A stretch of DNA of 64,000 nucleotides, taken from the NCBI RefSeq assembly GCF_932526225.1, contig NC_064048.1, positions 6,244,627-6,308,626 on the forward strand, given 5' to 3'. The stretch comes from Nematostella vectensis. Lineage: Eukaryota; Cnidaria; Anthozoa; Actiniaria; Edwardsiidae. Both the position numbers and the translations under genes were made by a program. Positions within the stretch are counted from its first letter, which is position 1. Each line of letters starts with the position of its first letter. The notes below the pieces were generated by a model that was not told where the DNA came from, searched no databases, and worked only from the letters and a program-made list of their open reading frames with translations. Positions 1 through 11,300 of the stretch are shown here, one piece after another.

Positions 1-720
1 AGTAAGTTAGAACTTTTCTCATGTGATCCATTCTCTTCAAAATATCGCCAAAATCTAATCTTTTAAGACTTTTTAGGAAGTTGATTTGCAAACATGAGAT
101 AAGTTGACCCTTATACTTTATTTTCATGGCATTTTTGTTTAAAAAGTATAACAGGCGAGCATACTATCTAATGTTATAAATGAAATAAAACATCGCCTTC
201 GTCAAAGGGTGGGCTGTTGTCATGACAAATGGCAGAAAATGGCGTCGCATGGAATCGAGGACGCCGGACAGTGGCTTATGCAAATGAGCATCTGTTCCGT
301 AGACTGGTTAAAGTTAGTTCAATTTCATGGGTTTTACACTTATTACATGAGGCGGATAGGTACACGGTACACTGAGTGTATTATCATAATAGACAAATAC
401 GAGAGAGAGTAGTGTTGTTTATTGCAAATTGATATTATATTAATTTTTGAATAAGAAAATAATAAGCAGGCATGATGTTATAATAAATGCAAAACACTAA
501 CAAATTTGTAAATAGTCGTTTCAGGAAATATCCCTTACTCGTGAAGTAATTATATACGAATATTATTAAATTAGTTGATAATCCACTACGGACCAGTAAC
601 CAACCTGCTCCACTGCCAGATTCAATATACAGTTTGTTATGCTCTACTGTTCCATTCTATATTTTTCTTATAACAATATAGCAATCAATTTATTATAGGA
701 AATTTCACAACATACATATC

Positions 721-1075
721 AAAAAACGTCGTCAGTGCAAACAGCAAATGGCGATTGACAAATGGCGGTTCTACGGCCCATGGGTCCAAACATATTTGGA
801 AATAAAACATAAGACTACACATCAAATATCATTAATACATGGTTCTGACATCCCTTGAGTTTAATTACCATAATTTTCACAAATAACTACTACCCATAAG
901 CACCTTTCGGCGAATTGCCGTTTGCCCTTTGAACTGACAACTTATTATGGAAATAGGTGTATATCTAACTCGCTTTTGCAGAATACGCCTAAATTTCAAT
1001 TGACGATTGAATGTCGTGTTAAAAAAGGTAATGTAACAAAAGGTAGGGTATTTTCCCAAGTTCATTTTACTGATA
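721..1075. mobile_element. MITE family A copy (TGTCAGTGCAAA-type termini)
   Basis: GTCAGTGCAAACAGCAAATG at the left is mirrored by GCCGTTTGCCCTTTGAACTG on the right. The same family recurs at 52590-52840 and as a fragment near 63010. The interior is AT-rich and noncoding. Confidence 0.6.
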
Positions 1076-1317
1076 TGTTATTCTCAAGTTGAAAGCACCA
1101 GAATATTGTTATCCATTTTCTATTATAATGTACTACGGGATTGGAATATTTTAGAGAAAAAATCAATTCGAAATTGTTGTTATAAATTCTCATTTGTGAA
1201 ATAATATAGCCAAGAAAATGCGTGTATACACAAAAATACCTTTACATATAAATGATTGTATTTCTTCATATACTATGTACTCTACAAATGATTAACTTGG
1301 ATACGTCCTAAATGATG

Positions 1318-1469
1318 ATATCGCAGCCTAGTACCAGGCGTTCTGATCGGGTTTTCTGAGGTTGAGTTTCCTGTGGATGGTGACGTCACAAGCTTGTCCC
1401 ATGCCCCCACGCTATCTCAGAGCACAGGAAACCCGGTAAGAGCGTCTGGTACTAGGGCGATATCACTTT
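1318..1469. mobile_element. Short inverted-repeat element (~150 bp)
   Basis: TGATATCGCAGCCTAGTACC at the left end pairs with GGTACTAGGGCGATATCA at the right. A second inner pair is GGGTTTTCTGAGG and CAGGAAACCCGG. This is MITE-like with no ORF. Confidence 0.65.
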
Positions 1470-1562
1470 CACTAAGGCGGCTGTCCACGTATGACAGGTC
1501 GATAACCGAATTCATCCCAAGAAATTCGGATTGTGACTCTGATTGATTTGGACTTCCTGTGC

Positions 1563-1880
1563 TGTCATATACCACAGGGTGCCCACTCAGAGAAGAAAAC
1601 TAGAAGCACTCGCTATCTGAGTCGCTCAAAGCGATGTGGGTTTCATGAGTTGTCGTATACCACAGGGTGCCCATTCAGGGTAAAATGTACAGCACTCGCC
1701 ATCTGAGTCGCTCAAAGTGATGTGGGTTTCTTGAGTTGTCGTAAACCACAGGGTGCCCATTCAGAGGGTAAATTGTACAGCATTCGCCATCTGAGTCGCT
1801 CAAAGTGATGTGGGTTTCTTGAGTTGTCGTATACCACAGGGTGCCCATTCAGAGGGTACAATGTACAGCACTCTCGCGGT
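1563..1880 (+). repeat. About 86-bp tandem repeat, 3-4 copies
   Basis: ACCACAGGGTGCCCATTCAG recurs near 1571, 1660, 1745 and 1832. Intervening blocks (ATCTGAGTCGCTCAAAG, GATGTGGGTTTCTTGAG) are shared. Confidence 0.85.
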
Positions 1881-2291
1881 CTGAGTCGGACTCAGATTGG
1901 AATTCTGCTGTCGTCCATGACTCCAGGCTGCCGGCAATTTCGAGTTGGGCACCGCGCTTCAGGCTTGTTACAAGCTGGAAAATAACCCAGGGATTATTAA
2001 GTCAAACATATGCTCATGCCTAGTGCACACTATCGACATATCGACATAACGACATGGTAGCACGTGTCGCTCTAGGGACCTTACACAACGACCTGCGCGC
2101 GCGCTCACGAATTGCTCAAAAACGGCGTTGTCGTCCGCGACGGCAAATCTAGAATGGCATTTTCCTATTTTCACGTTCTATCGTCAGGCACCGTCAGGCA
2201 CGTCAACGGTCGTTTTGGGATATGCGCGAGCACGTGCGCCATTCTTGATACCGTCGCTGTCGCCTTTGCGTAAGGTCTCTAATGTTTCCAC

Positions 2292-2573
2292 AGGGAGCCC
2301 AAGCTCACAGTAAGTGGTTTTGGGGTTTTGTGAGAAATTCTTAATAAAAACACACGAAACTCACCGAGCGGTTAGAAGTGATCATTTTAATTACCTCTGT
2401 GATTTTTCAAGTATATGCTATGCAGAGAGAGGTAGGGGTGACCGAAGTTTACGAAACTTCCCAATGGTAATCAAAATGATCACTTCTAACCGCTCGGTGA
2501 GTTTCGTGTGTTTTTATTAAGAATTTCTCACAAAACCCCAAAACAACTAGCTGTGAACTTGGGCTCCCTGAGA
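2292..2573. mobile_element. Foldback/MITE with ~100-bp inverted arms
   Basis: The left arm, from GGGAGCCCAAGCTCACAG through AATAAAAACACACGAAACTC to AGAAGTGATCATTTTAATTACC, is matched by the reverse complement at 2466-2573. No coding capacity is seen. It lies just below the last NAV exons. Confidence 0.8.
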
Positions 2574-2589
2574 TGTTTCGTGTGTTCTT

Positions 2590-2758
2590 TTATTTAAATA
2601 TCGAATTGGATCTGCGGCTCTGCGCCCCAAACGCACCAAGTCAAGCATGGATAATGACAGTTGTCCAAACGTGGACCAGTGATAGTTATTGATAAAGGCA
2701 AAAAAAAAAACATCTTAACTTACCTTCTTTGATTTAGCTTTGGGCGACTTCGTTTGAT
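2590..2758 (-). CDS. NAV: NAV short C-terminal exon 2758-2724 and tentative terminal exon 2619-2590
   Basis: The 35-nt exon 2758-2724 encodes DQTKSPKAKSKK in phase and has a perfect GTAAGT donor. A possible terminal exon follows an AG at 2620-2621. It reads SRRSNSIFK then TAA, with an AATAAA overlapping the stop. This would give a basic Ser-rich tail and a ~104-nt intron. It is weakly supported: the pyrimidine tract is poor, and vertebrate NAVs have a longer acidic tail. The real last exon may lie before position 1. Confidence 0.4.
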
Positions 2759-5700
2759 CTATGTTTAAGAAAATCATGAACAAATAAATACATAGGACCT
2801 AATTATCTAAATACTTGGATGATTCTTATGATGAACAATTATAATGATAATGATGTTATTGATAACGACGACGATGTCAATGCTAAAGATGGCATAGCTT
2901 ACGATTATGATGACGCAGATGATACAGTATGGTGATGGCGATGATTATAATTTTGCACCCACCTCCCAGTTGTTAAAATTAAGTACGATGATGATTTTGG
3001 CGATGATAATGATGATGATGATAATAAAGATGGCAACACTTTATAATAATTTCATACCCACCTCCCAGTGACTCCAAGCTGTTACAATTGACTATGATGA
3101 TGATGTGATGGTGATAATGATTATGAGGATGATTATGTTTTTTATGATTATGATAACGATGATAATACTTTATGATAACTGTACACCCACCTCCCGGTGA
3201 CTCCACGTGGTTGCGGTTGAGCACGATGTCAACTTGACGGAGCTTCCTCAGGGTCGGTAGAACTTTGCTTCGGTCGAGTTGCCATGGCCACCGCATTATG
3301 ACCCACTTGGTGGGGTCATCCCATACGATGTTACGCTCGTAGATCTGAAACAACAACAACAACTTTACTTTTTTCGTTAAAAAAAAAACAAAAAATGGTT
3401 AATCTATTAACACATCACAGGGACGGACTTCTTGGCAGAAACCTCAGGTTATACTTGTGGTCGTGTGTGTCTGGCGTCTTTTAAGAATTTTATCGCGACA
3501 ATGGTCTCCTTTCTGGACTTTTTTAAAAGTCCAGAAAGGAGACCCTTGTCGCGATAAAATTCCAACATTCCCTTTCCCTCCTACCCGAGAGACGTAAAAC
3601 TGGCAAAGCAATTCGTCATGTTTACGGTGACTTGGGCTTGGGACGAGCTCGCAAGAAACCAAGCGTTTAGACCTCTTTTTCAAGATGACGGCCAGCAAAT
3701 TGTTTTAGAAAAGAACTACTGCAAGTTAACGCTAAATTTGTCGAGGAGGATAAAGCAAAACAACGATTCCATCGGACCGCCAAATATGGTATGTTATGCC
3801 CACATAAGGAATTGACCGAGAGAGCCAGAAAAACGACAGTTTGAAAGCAAGATTGATGTGGCTTACCTTACTGGAGTTTCTGATGGTCTGGTGAAGATAG
3901 GGGATCACCTGATAGTTCCAAACATTTCCAAACCAGCCTTCAGCCGAGTGGAAATCCATCGGGCACGAGTAGAACAGCGATGGACCTGAGAACAAAACAT
4001 GGAAGATACGGTCAACGCCCTGAAAAAAACTGGATTACGCCATGAACAAACTGGATTACACCCTCAATGAAATGGCTTATGACCTGAATAAACTGGATTT
4101 AACCCTGAACAACCTGGATTACGCCCAGAACAAACTGGATTACGCGCTGAAAAAAACTGTATTTTGTCTTGGACAAACTGGACTACACCCTAAACAAACT
4201 GGATTAAGCCCTGGAGAAACTGGATTACGCACTGAACAAACTGGATTAACTGATATCAGGCACTCACCCAGTGTGACGTCGAGACTGCAATAATCCTCTA
4301 AAATGCGGTTGATGTGATGCCAAACCTCAGTCAACCAGACGAAAAGGTCAAGTAACAGCTCCTCGTCATCACTACAGAAACAAGGATTTTTAGACCGCTA
4401 TAGTCTCACGGACTTTTCTGAATCAGGCTTGAAGTTTGAAAGAGTAACACTTGTGGTGACATTAAAGCCTTTTAACCTGACATCGTTATCTTAATACGGA
4501 CTTTAAGATACGAAGACGGCAAAGAGAACGGTGACGGTTGAAAACATATAGCCAGGTTTTTGTCATAATCATAATCAAAGTTGTCTCAGAACCGTAAAAA
4601 CAGGCCTCGAAATATTGGGGGGGGGGGGGGGGGGGGGGCGGGGGGGCAACAGCTAAACAACACCAAAATGGTTTCCAGTCAGGCCATGTCTCCCAAGCGC
4701 AGATCGATTAATTGATCAGCGCCAGTATTTCAATGGCGGCGAGCAGAAAGCAGCTGTCGTAAATCATCGACGAGAATTCGCAACGTATTGAAAATCGCTG
4801 GAAAATCACTATCACCAACAGGGGTGGACCAGGAGCTCCAAAAGGGGGGGGGGGGGGGGGGGGGGCGAAGCAAGGGTTTCAAGAAAAGGGGGGAGGGAGT
4901 CAATGATCTTCCGTGTATTTCCTTATATTTTTTTTGTTATTTCAAAGCCAGATATCTTAAAATAGGGGGGGGGGGGGGGGGGGGGGCGATGCCCGCTCGG
5001 CCCACCCCTAGATCCGCCCCTGACCAGCATGGTTATCATTATCATAATAGAGGCAAATTCTACAAATACTCACACATTCTCTGACCAGCTCAGCTTCCTC
5101 CGGAGGTAGCGATCAAGGAGCCCTACGATGTACTTCTCTTCCACAGACGTCTGAATCCAGCGGAAGTAGCGATACACTGACAGATCTTTAGCGGAGAACG
5201 GTCCTTTCTTACTCTTGTCTCGCACTCCAATGATAAAAGGACTGGAAAAAGGTCAACAAAGTTTATAACATAGCACTACTTCACTGGCTATTATATATGA
5301 AGAATGGCAGGTTTAGATTTCATGTTGTTTTTTAGGTTAGTATTGTGTACAATAAGTTTAATCAAGTCAAGCGTCCTCCCCATCTCCCTCCCAACTAGAG
5401 CCGATTATTGGGATCGTTATTTGAAATGTTACTTAATTATTTTCCGAGAAATTTCCATTCTTGAAACTAGTTTTCGAATTTTAAAAGCATAGTTTTATAT
5501 GTGAGAGGTACTTATCCCTGTTATCATTTCACACAAACCTTTTGTAATCGCTTGGTTTCTTGGCTAAAAAACAGTGGTTCGAATTTTGGCCAATTTGTTC
5601 GAGTTTTCTTAAAACACGCGACGAACCGAAAGAGAAGAGAGAGTACATTCTGCTTATGATGTTTATGAGAGAACAGTGTACTTGACACTTGTGCGCTAAG

Positions 5701-5804
5701 CATGGATTTGATGAGGAGGAGTGCGTAGTCAATGATATCATATGACAAAAAGACATTTCAATAATGGCGGTCAAGGAATGATGGATGAGCGTACCCCACC
5801 CCCC

Positions 5805-5835
<31 letters not shown>

Positions 5836-6851
5836 ATGAGTCACCAGATACCTGTTCGAGTTGTCAGCGAGTTGAGCAGGCTCAAAGATGTCGGCGAGAG
5901 ACGCGAGGCAGTTCAGCTGATCAAGGACGATCACCGCGGGCACCCCTTCTGCACGACTAGAAAACGACATGGAAGATTTATAGGAGTTGTCCGTGAGTCA
6001 CGTTAATAGCCGAATTTAATGTTGCGCGACCACCGAGAATTCAAAACGGGCCATCTCTCGTCTGGGAATAGCGCGTAGCCAATTATTTCAGCGCGACTAA
6101 TCAATTCCCTTGCTGTGTGCAGTCGAATGGTTTATGACGCGACAGTAAAAATATGAAAGCCATTCATTGGTTTAGACGGTTAGATGACTACGCGCGATTC
6201 CCAAACAAGAAATGGATTTTGGATCCGTCAAGGTCGCGCAACAATGAAATTGGCTATAAGGTTTCTTCTAGTAGGACACAAGCGCAAGAGCAAGCGCAAC
6301 ACAAGAGAAAATCGGTCAAACACAAGCGCAACACTAGTGAGAATCAATTAAACACAAGTGCAACACAAGTGAAATCGGTCAAACAAAGGGCAACACTAGC
6401 GAGAATCAGTTAAACACAAGCGCAACACTAGTGAGAATCAGTTAAACACAAGCGCAACACTAGTGAGAATCAGTTAAACACAAGCGCAACACAAGTGAGA
6501 ATCAGTTAAACACAAGCGAAACACAAGTGAGAATCGGTCAAACACAAGCGCAACACAAGTGAGAATCGGTCAAACAAAGCGCAACACAAGTGAGAATCGG
6601 TCAAACAAAGCGCAACACTAGTGAGAATCAGTTAAACACAAGAGCAACACATGTGAGAATCGGTCAAACAAAGCGCAAATGCAAGAAAATCAAAGAGAAT
6701 TGGAATCGGCGCTTTAGTCCGAGTACCCGGGGAACCAGAGGCTGGGATCCTTTTTCGCTTGGGCATGGGCCTCGGCTTTAACCGGATTTCGAAACCGGAC
6801 GTCGAGCCTGATAGTAGCGTCCTGATAAAAGGTATAGGGTAAAAGGGGGTG

Positions 6852-6882
<31 letters not shown>

Positions 6883-8264
6883 GGGGATTGGGTAAGAGGA
6901 GGATAGCAAGGACATTCTAAAAAATGCCACGTGAATATTTTGTATTGTAGGTCATACATTTGATATAATGTATAATGTAATATATATAATGTATAATGTT
7001 TTTCTTTCTGAGACATGATCATGAAACAAAGACATATCATACACGGTGCTTGTTCATTGAGATGCCATTTTAACTGTTGTTCAACATACCTATAAATGTC
7101 GCAGCTCATTAGACGAGCAAGAGTCTTCTTCAAATCCTTGGAAAAAAAAGTTAAAGAATCTCATTCAGCCGTCAATAACTGAGACTGACCCCCCAAAAGT
7201 GTGACAGCAAATAAATCATGGAATGGGAGAATAAAAAAAGGGTAATGCGTCAACAGTATCTCACCACAACAAGACTTGGAGGGAGGAGTTTTTTTATCTT
7301 AATTAACAAAAATATTACCATTTTTGTTATTGCTTTTTTTAGAATGAATGCAATTTGAAAAGCTGATTTTTACAGCGCACCAAAGGTTTGTAACTGTATC
7401 TTTATATGTTACCCGCTTGAAATAAAGCTACTACTACTATTTTGGATAAAAAATTAGTAAATAGTAAGAAAATATCATATTTTGGAAGTCAAAAGGGAAT
7501 GAGAGCGTCCAAAAGAGCACATTTTAGTGAAGTAGGAGAGTTACCCTTCGTGATGTTTGGCCCACAGTTAGTGTGATGACGCTAGGAGATGCCCTCCAGT
7601 TTAACCTGAAAATGAAAAAAGAGAAAACATTTTGTTGTGTGTTAGTTATGGTTACTGCCAAAATTATTTACCTCTTGGCTAATAGCTTAAGTTATCAAGA
7701 GTTTTCTGTGTGTAATAATGGGTAAAGCTGAATACTCACCTCTCGGCTTAATGCTAGAGTTGATTATCAACGAACTTCTGTGTGTAATAATGGGTAAAGC
7801 TAAATACTTACCTCTCAGCTAAATGCTACAGCTGATTATCAACGAACATCTGTGTGTAATAATGGGTAAAGCCAAATACTTACCTCTCAGCTAAATGCTC
7901 TGCTAGCTTTGAGGCCAGGAAAGACTTGCCTAGACCTACTGGACCACAGAGTATCACATAGCGATGTTCGAGAACTTGGTACAAGAAGTCCTGTAATCAT
8001 AACAAAGATTTCAATTGGGTTCATAAATAAACTCATCAAACATAGGACTCTCCCAAAATTTCTCGTATCACCATGATCATCATTGTAGGCGTCATCTTCA
8101 TAATTATCATCATCACCTTCCCCATTATCATCATCACCTTAATTATCATCGTCTTCATCAACATCATAATTATCACAATCATCGATATCATCATAATATT
8201 CATCTTCATTAACATCACTATTAACATTATCATGATCATAATCATCAATATTATTATCATAATC

Positions 8265-8304
<40 letters not shown>

Positions 8305-8335
8305 CCATCATAATCACCATGCATCGTCATCATCG

Positions 8336-8367
<32 letters not shown>

Positions 8368-11300
8368 TTCATTATCATCACCATCATAATCACCATGCAT
8401 CGTCATCATCGTCATCATCACCATCATCAGAATCATCAATATTATTATTATCATCATCATCACTATCACCGCCCTCAACTTCTTCATAATCATCATATCA
8501 CCAACATCATCATCATAATTATCATATAATGGGTGACCCATTAGCAACACTAACGCTATTCAGTTTTACCTCGATGACTTTCCGTGGTAGCAGCGTATTG
8601 TAAACGAGTGAGTCACAACTTTCATTCGTCCCATCTGCAAAATGACAACAAAATATAAACACAAGCGATTAAAAGCAGTGAAAACAATTGCTTCTTCTAG
8701 GTCGGACAGAAGCCATAGAGGCTCTCAAAGATTTCTAACCTTTCAAATGGAGGATGCACGAGTTGTGTTTTCGAGAGATCTCTACGCGCGGAGTATGTCT
8801 TCTTATGGTGTCTACGGAAATAAAGGAGGTTAAAAAAAGTCTGGGGCGGATTCCGGATTCATTTAAGGGGTACAAGCTGGGGTGTACATGAGTTAGGGTT
8901 AGGTTTTAATTTTAGCTCCATTACATTTTCTCGGGAAAATTCTAGTCAGAGCGGGGGATATGTGGCATCGGTACCCAGCTCCCGGAATTCGCAAAGTGAA
9001 AATATTTACATAAGATTAAACAAGCGAGTGAAAAGACAAAGGGAGTCACAAATTAAAGCCGCATTGTCACCAGTTTACTTCCGGTCGGTTACGTAACAAT
9101 CTCCGATGATTTTTAACGGAAAACGCGAAAAAAAAAAATTCAAAATATTAAAAGCAAGTTTCTTTGAGGAAGTAATTGAAAATATTTAGAGCGGATGGCC
9201 TGTTAAATATCTCGGATTCTAATAGATTCTAATAGATTCTTTTGTCGTTATACACCTTACAATGTACTCTATCTCTTAACGGTTGAGGTTTCCGTCGGAG
9301 TAAACTGGTGACAATGCGGCTTTAATCTCCATACCAGAAAAAAAAAGTAAGCATTATGTATTCTGCTTTCATGCATAGCAGTTACAGCTATCAAAATGTT
9401 GATAGCCGATGAAATGTGGATTTTATTCATCATGGTAGTTTATTTGTGTAGGTTACTTTAAGCTGCTCAAAGCTTTTTAAAACGACGACACAAGAGTACA
9501 GCTGACAACTCTATCATTGTAAAAAGATCAAATTTTGCATCGCCAAATAGCTGATAACACACATCCCAGTGCAAGCTCAACTGATAGCACTAGATCCCAG
9601 GGCACACACCAGTGGTAGCTTGAAGTTTTGAAAAATTTACAATTTACACCGATCAAACGCCGTTACCTGGGGTCCACATGACGGCTCCAGTCTCCACTCC
9701 ATGCAGGCTGGACGAGCTGAGGCCTAGGTAGGAGTATGGGTCCACAAGCTTCAAATGCTCCTAGAATAATAAACAAAAACAATAATAAACAATAACACAT
9801 GCTTGACTACATATTAACGTTTGACCATGTGCGCGAAAAACATTGAATGCATCCCCAAACGGCAACTATTTTGTTTTCTTGTTATTTTTTTACTGTGTAT
9901 TATGAAAAAAAAGCGACAACGGCGAAGGCTAGGACGAGGTGGCCAAGAAAGTTTAGCATTTGACTATAGCTTAGAAACTAGTTTCAATAAACATAAAAAG
10001 AATTAATATCAAGAAACAGACAAATAAACTAGAGACTTTATTTTTACAATGGCGAACAGAGTAAAGCCAGTCTATACTTCAAGCGTTCACGTCCTCGTTA
10101 GACCGCAAAACTTATATCATTGTTTGGCAGAGAACGGATGAAATCTATCATACAGAATGCTTTTCACGTGCGGCCTTTCAATTCTCAAATTAATTAAATT
10201 GAATCTCGAAACCGATTTTTGGCAACCTGACTATTTAGACCACTTTATAAAACTCACGCTAAATGACTTCTTGGCAGCGTCATAAACACCTGCCCAATCC
10301 GACCCCCCTTTCACTAGCACCGTTCCAAGCATGACATCCGACTTCTGGGAAACAAAAAAACACAAAACAAAATTGTTGTGAATCTTCTGTGTGAAAGGAG
10401 CTTACTGTAAATTGAATATCAGCTAAAATACACCAAAAAACTGGAATTCGACTTTGCCAAATTTTCGTAATTACTAAGACTTCTTCAGGGCAGACTGAAG
10501 AAGGTGAATCGTTACAAGCATTATTGTATTCATTCTTGTTCATTTATCTATTCTCTCTACTTATGGTAAATAAAGCATTAATAAACTTTGTTTTCAGATG
10601 GTTATTTCGAGATTTTATCACATTATGTGCCTTCCAATAATGAGATGAAAACAATAACAAAGGTGTGGCTAACAAGGGCTCTTTAAATGCTGTTTTGCAA
10701 TGCCTAATTGTCCGTGAGTTGCCATCGTTTTAAGAACAATCGCAACGTATAACACGGTCCTAAATAAACGAGTAAGTACGCAGCTGCTTTGTCTCCTATT
10801 ATCTTTGCTCTACAAAGGAGTTCTTTTGTCTCTATTCTTCTCGTTCTTTGTGTCGAGGTGCGGATACTGCTCATTTGCCCAATCAAATTGCAGCTTGTAA
10901 GAGCTGCGTACTGACCCAAATAAACTAGTATGAAACACAAACCTTCGGGTGACGAATTCCCACGGACTTTCCAAAGCCTCTCAAAAACACGTCAACGGAG
11001 ATCATTTCATCGTAGCTCACTAAAAAATGAAACGGGATATAGAATATCAAGACAACAAAAACTAAAACAAACAACAAAAGCAACATTACATAATATACAT
11101 AAGTTTTTAAGTGGTTTTGGTATCAAAACCGTCTTGAACGTTTAAGTTATAATCCATTTCTAAACAAATAACAAATAATAACAACCACAGCAATGTTTCT
11201 CGTACTTTCTCACTTTTTTCCTCAAGCATTTGCGAATTTGTTTTCAGGAATCTCACATTCAGGAAACACACACGTTTTTGGCTGATATTTAAAAAAGGTA

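Noticed and set aside
6714..7133. Minus-strand ORF extending past the NAV exon at 7136-7090
   Set aside because: Only the first 47 nt are exonic (donor GTATGT); the rest is intron with a poly-G run. The next exon joins in phase without it.
8036..8550. Asp/His/Met/Ile-rich ORFs
   Set aside because: Translations of a trinucleotide microsatellite.
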